From: an uncultured bacterium
Lineage (GTDB): Bacteria > Patescibacteriota > Minisyncoccia > Phycocordibacterales > GWA1-40-21
Reading direction: 5' to 3'
Assembly (NCBI GenBank): GCA_903822075.1
Contig: CAIJNK010000009.1
Coordinates: 1-53,626 of the forward strand
Length of the DNA stretch: 53,626 nucleotides
Below the pieces are notes generated by a model, which had not been told where the DNA came from, ran no database searches, and worked only from the letters and a program-made list of their open reading frames with translations. A program made the position numbers and the translations under genes. This document shows, in pieces, positions 17,103 to 25,717 of this stretch (position 1 is its first letter; the number at the start of each line of letters is the position of its first letter).

Positions 17103-17354
17103 TTAGACTTCCAAGTCCTTTTTCTTTTCTTCAAACTCCTTCTTGTCTATTTCCCCTTTGGCATAGCGAGCCTTGAGGACATCCAGGGCGTCCTCGCCTT
17201 TCATCATCCATTTCATTCCTTGACCATGGTGCATCGTCATGGAACGTCTGATAAGCCAGACAATAAACAGTATTACCAAAATCCACAAGATAAAAGTCAG
17301 TAACCCGCCAAAAATCCCCGAACCCATATTTCCACAGCCAAAATAATATCCCAT
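17103..17354 (-). CDS. Small membrane protein with SHOCT motif
   Basis: An 83-residue protein with one membrane segment (about 14-36), a Met/His-rich linker (MTMHHGQGMKWMM) and a C-terminal SHOCT motif (ALDVLKARYAKGEIDKKEFE). SHOCT proteins are usually oligomerisation or tether modules in envelope proteins. The Met/His linker could bind copper, but that is speculative. Confidence 0.85.
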   Translation of the reverse strand: MGYYFGCGNMGSGIFGGLLTFILWILVILFIVWLIRRSMTMHHGQGMKWMMKGEDALDVLKARYAKGEIDKKEFEEKKKDLEV

Positions 17355-17431
17355 ATTATTAATTAAATTATCGACTAATAAAGCAGACCTTTTCTGCCAG
17401 TTACTATATCAGCCACAGTATAAAAATAGGA

Positions 17432-17704
17432 TTAAACCAAGGAAATAACCTGGATACCTTTTTCCTCAATGTCTTTTCGGGAAAAAAACGGCGCCAGATC
17501 ATCTATCTTCCATTTACCAACAAAGCCGACTTTTCTCTCCAACACTCGCCCGGTGTAATCTTTGGTTTTAGGGTTCCACTCCTTTAAGACAAGAGTGTCC
17601 CCCTCAACTATGTCAAAATCATTAAGACGAAGCTCAAAGGTCTTCTTGCCTTCCAAAATCTTTTGGAAATATTCCGGCCAAACTTTTTTCTCCACGGTTT
17701 TCAT
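17432..17704 (-). CDS. ASCH/DUF3850-like small RNA-binding-fold protein
   Basis: A 90-residue protein. The pattern PEYFQKILEGKKTFELRLND, then DFDIVEGDTLVLKEWNP, resembles the DUF3850/ASCH family, a PUA-like fold proposed to bind RNA. A molecular role is not established. The start is the first ATG. Confidence 0.8.
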   Translation of the reverse strand: MKTVEKKVWPEYFQKILEGKKTFELRLNDFDIVEGDTLVLKEWNPKTKDYTGRVLERKVGFVGKWKIDDLAPFFSRKDIEEKGIQVISLV

Positions 17705-17748
17705 ATTATTTATATAACTAAATATTCATATTAAGAATATTGTTTTAT

Positions 17749-18801
17749 CTATCCTATCTCCATTGGCTTTTTGCCTTCAAGGTTATTTTGATTGAAAACT
17801 ACGGACGGCTTGTTCCAGTCATTAACCATCATCTGAGTTTTCTCTTTAAGCAGTCTTATAACCATATCTCTATCAATGTCCGGTTCCAATAAAAAAGCAT
17901 AATTTGGGTCCTGACGCAGCATGGACAACACTTCATTCTTTGTAGTCCACGGATCAAAATTATGAAAAACCACCCGAATATTCCGGCTCTTATCTTCAAA
18001 AAGGACTTCCCCCTGGCCACCAATATTTAATCCGATAGAAATATCTATGTTTTTTGGATTATCAAGCCTGCCGGAAATTTTAAACCGGACATCTATCCTG
18101 GTATCTTTCTTATCCTCCCGCTCGTGATGCCGGCCAATAATATACAAATCACGATATTCTGTTTCTGTACTTTCTGCCTCAGGACTTTTGATATCCAAAT
18201 ATCTCAACCAGCGAACAGGGGTCTGCGCTTCTTGCCATGAAAATATTCCTTCATCCATACGTTCAAAATTCAAGCCCGTTAATCTTTTATCACCAATCGG
18301 GTTTGTCTCATAGGTGAATTTGGCGGAACCATGAGGGGAATCAACTTCGCCCGGAGCCGCGGTATTTATAGCTTGCCGACTTTGGTTCAAAATCGAATCC
18401 TTAACCGTGGTAACCAAAATATTCCCCAGCCCCTCACTGGCATCCGGTTCCAATATTTTAATCTCACGAATAATGTCATTACTCTGTGTCTGCTTTGGGA
18501 CGGTGGATAATATCACATATCTCACTCTGGAACCTTGGGCATAATAGTGACTGGTACGGTTTTCATATGACACAACGTAATATGTCCCAGGGTAGTCAGC
18601 GACAATTGAGTTAAGAGCGGTCGGCAACTCTTTGGCATAGGGATTATCGCCATACTCACCGTTCACATCGGAATACCTTGAGCCGGCATTTTCTGGCAGA
18701 TTTTTTTCGGCAAAATCAAACAATCTTTTGGCTAATTCAAAAGGACTCATTAATTCCCCTTTACCCTTTGGTACCAATGATTCCACTGTAGGATTATTCA
18801 T
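17749..18801 (-). CDS. Unknown soluble protein
   Basis: A 350-residue protein with no family I recognise and no membrane segment or signal peptide. Charged helices and strands alternate; the middle (about 235-275) has a beta-rich stretch around DIDISIGLNIGGQGEVLFED-like sequence. A likely leaderless start is suggested by TATAAT ending 8 nt before the ATG. It begins MNNP, like two other unknown proteins in this region. Confidence 0.7.
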   Translation of the reverse strand: MNNPTVESLVPKGKGELMSPFELAKRLFDFAEKNLPENAGSRYSDVNGEYGDNPYAKELPTALNSIVADYPGTYYVVSYENRTSHYYAQGSRVRYVILSTVPKQTQSNDIIREIKILEPDASEGLGNILVTTVKDSILNQSRQAINTAAPGEVDSPHGSAKFTYETNPIGDKRLTGLNFERMDEGIFSWQEAQTPVRWLRYLDIKSPEAESTETEYRDLYIIGRHHEREDKKDTRIDVRFKISGRLDNPKNIDISIGLNIGGQGEVLFEDKSRNIRVVFHNFDPWTTKNEVLSMLRQDPNYAFLLEPDIDRDMVIRLLKEKTQMMVNDWNKPSVVFNQNNLEGKKPMEIG

Positions 18802-18850
18802 AGTGTTTTATTATAATTTATAAACAATATTATACAAAACGATAACCATT

Positions 18851-19354
18851 TCAAAGAAAATTCAAACCGGGATAAGGTAAATCACCTTCCAGATACCATT
18901 TGTCTTGATATTTAACTAATTTTATTGTCTGTCCGGACGAAAGTTTACAGGTGCCATCGGTATCAGTTTTTTCAATCAAATAAACACAGCCTCGAAAATT
19001 ATAGTAATTTTCAAATGAACTGTGAGCCACCCTAAGAGTCTGAATTTGATAAACAGCCAGGATAATGAGCATTAGAAGTACAATATAAACCAGGACTATT
19101 AATGATTTGTTATCACTCTTTTCCCATAATTCAGATCCGGGCCGGTCGCCAGTCAGTATGGCAAAAACAATGAATATGACAATAAGCGCAACCGCGACCA
19201 CAATACCAAATATGCTTTTCTTGAAATAAATTACATCAGCAACAACCATACCTAAAAAAACAAGCGTGGCCAACCACCCCTCGGGACTTACCGGTCTCAA
19301 TCCCCAACCGATATATTTTTTTCCGAACCAAGCTTTTTTAGTTATTCTTTTCAT
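18851..19354 (-). CDS. Small membrane protein, unknown
   Basis: A 167-residue protein with three hydrophobic segments (about 23-40, 45-62 and 77-97) and a C-terminal extracytoplasmic region with two Cys (GCVYLIEKTDTDGTCKL). The ATG at 19354 directly follows the methyltransferase stop codon at 19356; an ATG 7 codons further upstream would overlap that gene. Function unknown. Confidence 0.65.
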   Translation of the reverse strand: MKRITKKAWFGKKYIGWGLRPVSPEGWLATLVFLGMVVADVIYFKKSIFGIVVAVALIVIFIVFAILTGDRPGSELWEKSDNKSLIVLVYIVLLMLIILAVYQIQTLRVAHSSFENYYNFRGCVYLIEKTDTDGTCKLSSGQTIKLVKYQDKWYLEGDLPYPGLNFL

Positions 19355-19355
19355 G

Positions 19356-20168
19356 TTATTTTTTAACCGTAACAAACAAGAAAACCTCTCCTTCCTCTAG
19401 TCGACCGTCAGCAGTACTCCTGTCAATGATATATTTCAAAGATTTGTCGGCTTGCTCCTTGGCTATTTGATCAAATTCTTTCATAGCAATCCAACTGACT
19501 ATTAATCGGCTGTCGTCCGTAAATTTATCATCACGCAAACAGTTATTAAAGCTCGTGCTTGAAGTTTTGACTTTTACCACGAAGCCTTCTTCCGATATCT
19601 CTTTTCGCAAAGATTCAATATTTTTTCTTTTCACAGCAAAAGAATCATCCAAAATATCCTTTAGGCCGGCCAAGAATGAATTTTTATCATTAACAACAAA
19701 AATTGCCGACCCGCCGTCTTTAAGTAATTTCTTGGTCTTCTCCAGATATAACGTATCATTAAAAGAATAAATGCTATGAATAAACAGAATTAGGTCAAAT
19801 TTTTCTTTCGACTGATAATCCTCGAAGGTTGAATGTATCGGCTTAATCTCATATCCCAATTTATGGTCTGATAAGGAAGACTTTAAATCATTGATGAAAG
19901 CTTCTGATTGTTCAACGACTGTCGCCTTCGAAGAAACACCTATCGCTTCCAACAACCTCATTAGAAATTTCAATCTCTTGGCATCACCGCCGCCCACATC
20001 AAGAATATTCAGCTTCTTATTTTTTATTTGGGGCGAGACATAATCAAAAAGTCTCGTAATCAAAGAATCTGGATTATCATACATTATTTCCTTGAATTTA
20101 TTATAAGCTTCCACCCCCTCGCTGGTGTTTAAATATTCCTTATATTTTTCTTTAGCGCTTTCGGTCAT
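19356..20168 (-). CDS. SAM-dependent methyltransferase
   Basis: A 270-residue protein with class I methyltransferase motif I (LNILDVGGGDAKRL, about 52-65), an acidic binding residue (TVVEQSEAF) and a post-motif block FDLILFIHSIYSFND. The second half contains a region like KDGGSAIFVVNDKNSF, typical after motif III. The substrate is unknown. It ends 5 nt into the next operon gene on the downstream side and starts 5 nt after the membrane-anchored gene at 20174. Confidence 0.82.
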   Translation of the reverse strand: MTESAKEKYKEYLNTSEGVEAYNKFKEIMYDNPDSLITRLFDYVSPQIKNKKLNILDVGGGDAKRLKFLMRLLEAIGVSSKATVVEQSEAFINDLKSSLSDHKLGYEIKPIHSTFEDYQSKEKFDLILFIHSIYSFNDTLYLEKTKKLLKDGGSAIFVVNDKNSFLAGLKDILDDSFAVKRKNIESLRKEISEEGFVVKVKTSSTSFNNCLRDDKFTDDSRLIVSWIAMKEFDQIAKEQADKSLKYIIDRSTADGRLEEGEVFLFVTVKK

Positions 20169-20173
20169 TTTAT

Positions 20174-20551
20174 CTATTTTATTAATACGTTACAATCCTT
20201 ATAAGTAATATTACTAGGGTCGCCTTCGGTAACAAAAGCCGTATCACCTTTATTCCAGAAGACAAGGGATTCATCTGGGTTGGCATAACGAGCGCCGGAG
20301 GCGGAAATAGTTTGTGGCAAATACATCATTTCTCCGCCACCAAACTTCAGGTGAACAAAATTCTTGTAGAAATCCGCAGCGATCACTTTATTTTCAGCAC
20401 AAATAAATTTCACACTGTTTACGGGCTCGCCTAGAATACTGACGCTCTCAAACTTCCGACCCAGCATAAAGCCGACAAAAAACACCGCCACAAAGACGAT
20501 TATGGCCACAATCTGCGAAAATTTTGTCACTTTATTCCAAATTATTTTCAT
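20174..20551 (-). CDS. Membrane-anchored small extracytoplasmic protein
   Basis: A 125-residue protein with one N-terminal membrane segment (about 14-30) and an extracytoplasmic domain with two cysteines (FICAENKV and YKDCNVLI), likely a disulfide. TATAAT (20558-20563) ends 6 nt before the ATG with no Shine-Dalgarno, so the mRNA should be leaderless. Unknown function. Confidence 0.75.
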   Translation of the reverse strand: MKIIWNKVTKFSQIVAIIVFVAVFFVGFMLGRKFESVSILGEPVNSVKFICAENKVIAADFYKNFVHLKFGGGEMMYLPQTISASGARYANPDESLVFWNKGDTAFVTEGDPSNITYKDCNVLIK

Positions 20552-20558
20552 AATTGCA

Positions 20559-20678
20559 TTATACCACGTTTTTCAAGTCAGCCAGGTTGTCTATAACTCT
20601 CCAGGCTTCCTTTTTGATCCTTGAACCGGGAAAAGTGACTCCACGGCTAGGTTTATTAATTTCAGCAATTTCATATAT
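20559..20678 (-). pseudogene. Possible C-terminal gene fragment without start codon
   Basis: A 39-codon open frame with protein-like composition (ending RIKKEAWRVIDNLADLKNVV) but no ATG, GTG or TTG start after its upstream stop. Its end overlaps the -10 box of the downstream gene. It may be the remnant of a truncated gene; chance is not excluded. Confidence 0.3.
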
Positions 20679-20694
20679 TTACCTTATTCATTTC

Positions 20695-21633
20695 TTAATC
20701 AGATTCCAAAGAAGATATCTTGTCTAATTTTTCAATGATATCTTTTTTTCTTTCTTCATCGGCCTGTAAAAAATATTCCTCCACCAGTTTATTGGTGCTC
20801 TCGCACTTTTCTCCGTCATCAAAAGTATCCAGGAAACCGAGAACCCTTATGGATCCTGGACCAAAAACAAGATCAATCGGGGCCAGAGATCTTAGAGATC
20901 CCGAGAAATGACTTCTGACAATATCCTGAATAAAATGTTCGCTGATTTCGTCTGATTCTGACATTATTTCGCCTATTTTTTCAAAAAAATCACTATGTCT
21001 TGAACCCGATCCATAAATCGAACCCTCAATATCATTAATCGTTATGCCAAAACGGCTTTCTAGAGTCTTTGAAATTTTCTTAAGGGAATAATAGACCAAA
21101 GTATTGACTAGGAACTCATTTAGCCCGCGATTCTCGGTTCTAGAATCCTTCCATTGGGAACTTGTTCGTAGACCGACTCGGGCGTCAAAAACATGCGTTC
21201 CATCTTCCTTTAAGTCAACAAAAAAATATTGTTCTGAAACAGCGTGCAGACCTTCGTGGAGCAGGGTAGCTATTAAGTGAGCGCGATTTTCTCCAATTAA
21301 ATCAGCGTTTATACGTATAGCTCCGGTCGTCGACAAATACGAACCGGCATTGCTTGAGTCAGCGATTTCATCGAATTCTTTTCTGTGCAAAAAATGTATC
21401 TGTTTTGGATCAACACTTTTACCATCTTTAATATCAAAGTAGCGATATATCACATCCAAGATCTGATTAACCGTTCGAATTGCTTCATTGTAAAAATCAG
21501 TCTTTTGAATTTCTCCCGGTATTTCCTTTCTACCTTGAGAATAAAAAAGATTTAATGCTTTTATCGCCTCCAGCCGATCAGGGTCTGATTCGGATTTTGG
21601 ACCGACAAATTTAAATCCTTCAGGGTTGTTCAT
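20695..21633 (-). CDS. Unknown protein with HExxH zinc-peptidase motif
   Basis: A 312-residue protein. The segment LIATLLHEGLHAVSEQYF contains HEGLH (126-130), the HExxH zinc-binding motif of gluzincin/zincin peptidases, in an amphipathic helix. No third ligand is obvious; a candidate Glu lies in the helical region about 170-200. No signal peptide is evident. I do not recognise the family; the zincin assignment rests on one motif and its surroundings. Confidence 0.6.
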   Translation of the reverse strand: MNNPEGFKFVGPKSESDPDRLEAIKALNLFYSQGRKEIPGEIQKTDFYNEAIRTVNQILDVIYRYFDIKDGKSVDPKQIHFLHRKEFDEIADSSNAGSYLSTTGAIRINADLIGENRAHLIATLLHEGLHAVSEQYFFVDLKEDGTHVFDARVGLRTSSQWKDSRTENRGLNEFLVNTLVYYSLKKISKTLESRFGITINDIEGSIYGSGSRHSDFFEKIGEIMSESDEISEHFIQDIVRSHFSGSLRSLAPIDLVFGPGSIRVLGFLDTFDDGEKCESTNKLVEEYFLQADEERKKDIIEKLDKISSLESD

Positions 21634-21711
21634 TATATTAATACTCTATGGTCTAAAATATACACCAGGGTTTCCAAAAAGTCTATTCTCTCGGTTCGAT
21701 TCCAGGGAGGG

Positions 21712-22329
21712 TTATTGATTGTGCTGTAGAATCTTAAAAACATGCGCTTGCTCGGCGGGAGAATTTTGAGATAACAAAAGCAAATCGCAATTTCCGAAAT
21801 GAAACTGTGTGAGCACCTGTTTCCAGTCCAGCTTGTAATACTCCGCATAAATCATTTTGCCAATATCACCGTGAGTAACCACTAATATATTCCCTGACTT
21901 ATGTTTTGCTTGGATTTTATCAAGTAAAGTCTTTCCTCTCTTTATCAGATCAGGAAAAGTCTCAGCGCCTGCCGGACTAAGGAAATATGTGATTATTTCG
22001 GCCTTAATGATATTCGGGGTACATATCTTTTCAATGTCTGCTATTTTCTGGCCGGTCATTACCCCGAAATCTCTCTCAATTAAGAGGGGTTCCGTTTCTG
22101 GCTTCATAGAACTGACATTTTTAGAAATTATTTCCGCGGTTTTAAAAGCCCTTTTAAGGGGTGAACTGTAGATGGTGTCAAACACAATTCCAGTCTCTTT
22201 TATTTTATTCGCTACCTCATGTGCTTGTTCAATGCCTTTTTTGGTCAGCGGTTCATCACGGTGGCCATTCAAAATACCCCTGACGTTATCTCCATCTTGA
22301 CCATGTCTGGCTAGGTAAATATTTAGCAT
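21712..22329 (-). CDS. Histidine phosphatase family protein (PGM-like)
   Basis: A 205-residue protein of the RHG superfamily. The catalytic His is in LARHGQDGDN, the second catalytic His in VVTHGDIGK and the acidic residue in a FDTIYSSPLKRAFKTAEII context. It could act as a phosphatase on small molecules or a cofactor-dependent mutase; E. coli SixA/CobC-type roles cannot be separated. Third gene of an operon with an S51 peptidase and a LysE-type exporter. Confidence 0.92.
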   Translation of the reverse strand: MLNIYLARHGQDGDNVRGILNGHRDEPLTKKGIEQAHEVANKIKETGIVFDTIYSSPLKRAFKTAEIISKNVSSMKPETEPLLIERDFGVMTGQKIADIEKICTPNIIKAEIITYFLSPAGAETFPDLIKRGKTLLDKIQAKHKSGNILVVTHGDIGKMIYAEYYKLDWKQVLTQFHFGNCDLLLLSQNSPAEQAHVFKILQHNQ

Positions 22330-22338
22330 ATTATTTTC

Positions 22339-22935
22339 TTAGATGAATACGCTTAATATTGTCCTAACACCTAAAATAATCAAAACCGAGGCAAGGACCT
22401 TAAAGGTGGCGCCCACTAGATCATTTTTTTGTAAAAGAGGACGAAATTTATAAAATATAAACGTTAGGGCTACGGTGATGATAAGCCAGGCTATTTCAAA
22501 AACGATCAGAAAGATAAACTTTCCTCCGATCATGGTCTGATCCAAAATTAAGGCCTTGGGGATTCCAACTGTAATCCAAAAAATCCAATAACCACTATTC
22601 AAGGCGGTCAGGACGACTATCTGCCAAAATGAGAGAAATTTCTTGTCTTCAGTATTTATTTTGCTTATATTCCAAACTTTTGATGCCAACCAAAAGAGAA
22701 CCAAACCACCACAGATAGAAATTACTTGAATAACTATCTTTGATAATCCTAATTGATAGAGAATAAACAAAGCTAAAAGAGCACCAACTGTTTCAGCAAG
22801 TAAAGCCCAAAAGATTATTCGCAAACCCCGTCGGAAATTAGTATTCAGGATTTCCGTAAATGTTCCGGTCAAAATCGGTCCAGGAATTGCCCCACCAACC
22901 AACCCCAACAAAAATGCTTCAATGAGTGATGTCAT
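22339..22935 (-). CDS. LysE-family amino-acid exporter-like protein
   Basis: A 198-residue membrane protein with six predicted helices and the family-like N-terminus (LIEAFLLGLVGGAIPGPILTG). LysE/RhtB proteins export amino acids. Its ATG overlaps the TGA of the S51 gene (ATGA, 4 nt), so the two are translationally coupled; the histidine phosphatase follows by 9 nt. The substrate is unknown. Confidence 0.85.
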   Translation of the reverse strand: MTSLIEAFLLGLVGGAIPGPILTGTFTEILNTNFRRGLRIIFWALLAETVGALLALFILYQLGLSKIVIQVISICGGLVLFWLASKVWNISKINTEDKKFLSFWQIVVLTALNSGYWIFWITVGIPKALILDQTMIGGKFIFLIVFEIAWLIITVALTFIFYKFRPLLQKNDLVGATFKVLASVLIILGVRTILSVFI

Positions 22936-23564
22936 GTTACTATTCTTATTCCTTGATCATTCACTAAAACCGCTTGACTATCATAAATGAAAATCAGCGG
23001 TTGCTTGGACTTGATATCCGGCAATTCGGATACCATCTTGGAATTTCCTCCGGTAAAATCTTTATTATTGGTGTGGGGTATAATCAAGAAATTTACCAAT
23101 TTTAAACCAGAAAAATCCTTTATCTTTTCAACGTCTATATACTCCTTCTCCTCTGGATCAGAATAACTTAAAATCAAATCCTCCGCCACAATCATTGATC
23201 CGGCGCTTGTCCCGGTATAAATGATCCGGCCTTTTTTAACAAAATTAGTCACTAATTTATCAAAACCTTTCTTTCTCAAGAGATCAATCAAATAAAGGAC
23301 ACTCCCGCCGCAAAAATGAATAATATCAGATTCACGTAGTGTTTTTTCAAAATCTTTTTTGGGAACTATTCTTAAGTCCGTATCAATAACCTTACAGCCA
23401 AGTTTCAAAAAAGCCTGACGGTCTGCATCAATCCACCACATATCTCCTGTGTGAGTATCGGCGGCATTGGCTATAAAAATAACCTTTCGGCCTTTCTTTG
23501 AGCCAAAAATCTTTTTAAAAGATAGGATACTCTGATCAAAAGATGATGCTAAAAATAATTTCAT
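22932..23564 (-). CDS. S51-type (peptidase E-like) hydrolase
   Basis: A 210-residue protein with the class I glutamine-amidotransferase-like fold of dipeptidase E. The nucleophile is in YTGTSAGSMIVAEDL (S120), a second block IIHFCGGSVLYLI precedes it, and FLIIPHTNN carries a conserved His. The family cleaves N-terminal Asp-X peptides or cyanophycin dipeptides. Together with the LysE exporter this suggests a small peptide/amino-acid turnover operon, by inference. Confidence 0.85.
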   Translation of the reverse strand: MKLFLASSFDQSILSFKKIFGSKKGRKVIFIANAADTHTGDMWWIDADRQAFLKLGCKVIDTDLRIVPKKDFEKTLRESDIIHFCGGSVLYLIDLLRKKGFDKLVTNFVKKGRIIYTGTSAGSMIVAEDLILSYSDPEEKEYIDVEKIKDFSGLKLVNFLIIPHTNNKDFTGGNSKMVSELPDIKSKQPLIFIYDSQAVLVNDQGIRIVT

Positions 23565-23576
23565 AATTTTATAATA

Positions 23577-23693
23577 TTAATACTTTTTCCTCCTCGGCAT
23601 AATCACATCAACCAGTTTCAGAGTAGCTACCAGATAAAGAACGAGCAGACAGATAGCCACCGGAACAACCAAAGCGCCCTTAATCCCTTTCAT
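23577..23693 (-). CDS. 38-aa single-pass membrane miniprotein
   Basis: A 38-codon gene: MKGIKGALVVP, a hydrophobic helix to about residue 32, then a basic tail MPRRKKY. AAAGGAAA lies about 8 nt before the ATG at 23693. A textbook promoter (TTGACT 23753-23758, 17 nt, TAGGAT 23730-23735) begins right next to the end of the methyltransferase gene. Function unknown; the positive C-terminus predicts a C-in, N-out or re-entrant orientation. Confidence 0.7.
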   Translation of the reverse strand: MKGIKGALVVPVAICLLVLYLVATLKLVDVIMPRRKKY

Positions 23694-23729
23694 GCCCCAT
23701 TTCCTTTCGCTATTAGTTAATCTAAATTA

Positions 23730-23758
23730 ATCCTAACTCACAGATAGTCCGAAGTCAA
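23730..23758 (-). promoter_or_regulatory. Promoter of the 38-aa membrane miniprotein
   Basis: Minus-strand TTGACT, 17-nt spacer, TAGGAT; predicted leader about 30 nt with AAAGGAAA. Confidence 0.65.
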
Positions 23759-23759
23759 T

Positions 23760-24473
23760 TTATTTCTTAAAAATAAATAATGTGTTTAAAAAATATCCAT
23801 CATCTATTTCTTTCTTCTCTTCCACCCAAAAACCATTTTGAGAAAATATATCAGCATAAAGGTCTTCATCCCTATTATAGTCAAAAACATATCCGATGCC
23901 AGGCAGTAATGACTTGTGCAAGAATTCTGTATAGTGTTTACCCTTATATTCGCGATTATTCTTTTCGAGAATAGTAAAAAGATCCTTATTGTTCTTTGAA
24001 TCCTTGTATGATTTTTCGGCAGCAATCACGCAATAGAATCTTCCGCCCTTATTCAACATTAAATACACTTTCTTGGCAAAGTGTTCAATATCCTCAAAGA
24101 GGACGGCAGGCATTACGTATACGGCGGTAATAACATCAAACTTAGACAAGGTTTTTACGTCAGCAATAGTCTCATGATGAGCCACCATATTCATCTCCTT
24201 GCCTGATTCATTAATAAAATATTCGAAGCTTGTCTTTGACGGCTCACAACCCTCCAAATAAACCCTGGCGTATTTCTTAGAGGCTTTTTCAAGAAACATC
24301 CGCAGAAATAAACCTATGCCAAAACCAACATCAAAAAGTGAGATGGCGTTATCGTTATATTTGAGAAAAATATTGGAAATAATATAATCATAAACAAATG
24401 AATTCATCTTTGTCTTTTCCTGATTTTTCCAATCAATATTATTATACTGTTCGTATATGGGTCTTTTTTTCAT
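23760..24473 (-). CDS. SAM-dependent methyltransferase
   Basis: A 237-residue class I methyltransferase. Motif I is ISLFDVGFGIGLFLRM, the acidic region is YLEGCEPSKTSFEYF and the later block KFDVITAVYVMPAVLFED. The C-terminal half has GGRFYCVIAAEKSY. The best match by pattern is to small-molecule or lipid methyltransferases, but the substrate is open. Confidence 0.82.
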   Translation of the reverse strand: MKKRPIYEQYNNIDWKNQEKTKMNSFVYDYIISNIFLKYNDNAISLFDVGFGIGLFLRMFLEKASKKYARVYLEGCEPSKTSFEYFINESGKEMNMVAHHETIADVKTLSKFDVITAVYVMPAVLFEDIEHFAKKVYLMLNKGGRFYCVIAAEKSYKDSKNNKDLFTILEKNNREYKGKHYTEFLHKSLLPGIGYVFDYNRDEDLYADIFSQNGFWVEEKKEIDDGYFLNTLFIFKK

Positions 24474-24495
24474 TTTGTTGACTGTCTGGTATGAA

Positions 24496-24855
24496 TTAGA
24501 CGTTCCTTAATTTATTCCACTGGGTTGAAATATAAATAAGAATCAATATGTTTAAGACTAAAATAGTATAATTATTTTGTAATGGAATTCGGGCAAGTGG
24601 TTCCACTGTCCTTAATAACTGGGGTAGTATAACGGCAATCCATCCAAAAACAATCGCCCAGTTTTTATTTCTCCACAACCCAATACCGGCAAGAATAAAT
24701 AATAATATAGTGGCAATGTAAACACCTAAAGTGGGAATATTACTATAACTAAAAGTAGCTAACACTTTAGTAAAAATAAGTGTAAATTTGTATAAATAAT
24801 AAATTCCTTCAATTAGTAAGAGTAAAGCAAGAATATTATTTATATATTTTTTCAT
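24496..24855 (-). CDS. Four-helix membrane protein, unknown
   Basis: A 119-residue protein with four predicted membrane helices (about 6-28, 45-60, 68-80 and 95-112). No family recognised. CATAAT ends 6 nt before the ATG at 24855 (leaderless pattern). Confidence 0.7.
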   Translation of the reverse strand: MKKYINNILALLLLIEGIYYLYKFTLIFTKVLATFSYSNIPTLGVYIATILLFILAGIGLWRNKNWAIVFGWIAVILPQLLRTVEPLARIPLQNNYTILVLNILILIYISTQWNKLRNV

Positions 24856-24894
24856 ATCTTTATTATGCTATTTTATATATAATTTACGAGCTGA

Positions 24895-24935
24895 GATGCT
24901 CGGGCTGGAACCTTTAGGTTCATTGCCCTGTAAGG
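24895..24935 (-). other. Stem-loop pair in the intergenic region
   Basis: On the minus strand, GGGC/GCCC enclose a perfect 6-bp hairpin (GAACCT/AGGTTC, 2-nt loop), followed by CGAGC/GCTCG with a 6-nt loop. No long T-run follows, so terminator function is uncertain. Confidence 0.4.
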
Positions 24936-24990
24936 TTATTCTAGCATACTTTTAATCTAAAAATCGACGCGACTTGAGCTACTAAATATT

Positions 24991-25713
24991 TTAAGCATCA
25001 CCTCGAATACGAGCCATAGCAAGATCTCTATCGATTAGTAGTCTATGGTTTTTTGGATGAAATTCATGCAAAACCATTTGCTTCGATCCACCATCATGAT
25101 AAAGAAGACAAACTTTATCAAAAAATATCTTCCCAGTACAAATTTTTGTAAATTCAGAATAAAATTTATCTATTTCAATCATACTATTATCGGTGGGTGC
25201 TCTAAGAAATATGACCAGTGTAGTTCCGCTCATATCACCATATTTTTTAATAAATACTTTTTTATTTAACCAAGTAGCAAAACCAGTGGGAGTATGATCG
25301 GAATAATCTCTTTTAATTTGAAAAGAGATTATTTGTCTACTACTTCTAACTTCACAGTCAACATATGTTCCACTTTCTATATTTTCTATTAAATCCTGGT
25401 ATGATTTTATATCTTCTGGTTTAGTATTCCTCTTCAGTTCAAAACAGATATCCTTATTGGTATTTGGAAAATAAAAATCTGCTAGTTGCAGAGCAGCAAT
25501 AAATTCAACGAATTCTGTTTGTTTGGTCATAGACTTTATAAAGCCTCTTATGCTATCTATAAGAACTCCTTTTTGAGTATCTAGCTGTCTCTTTATTTCT
25601 GCTCGCGGTAATTTTTTAGCCCAACCATCATAATTTTCGCGTGACTTAGATTTCATATATTGAACATATAAATCACGTATATTTTCAAATGAAGTATAAT
25701 AAGGATTATTCAT
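24991..25713 (-). CDS. Unknown protein, possible PD-(D/E)XK nuclease fold
   Basis: A 240-residue soluble protein, first described here by pattern only. YVDCEVRSSRQIISFQIKR at about 117-135 resembles the Mrr-like nuclease core, with D119 and a QxK variant (Q132, K134) of the usual ExK. It forms a two-gene operon with the gene at 25718 (4-nt gap). A nuclease assignment is a weak inference. The locus is AT-rich and flanked by hairpins. Confidence 0.5.
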   Translation of the reverse strand: MNNPYYTSFENIRDLYVQYMKSKSRENYDGWAKKLPRAEIKRQLDTQKGVLIDSIRGFIKSMTKQTEFVEFIAALQLADFYFPNTNKDICFELKRNTKPEDIKSYQDLIENIESGTYVDCEVRSSRQIISFQIKRDYSDHTPTGFATWLNKKVFIKKYGDMSGTTLVIFLRAPTDNSMIEIDKFYSEFTKICTGKIFFDKVCLLYHDGGSKQMVLHEFHPKNHRLLIDRDLAMARIRGDA

Positions 25714-25717
25714 AAAA

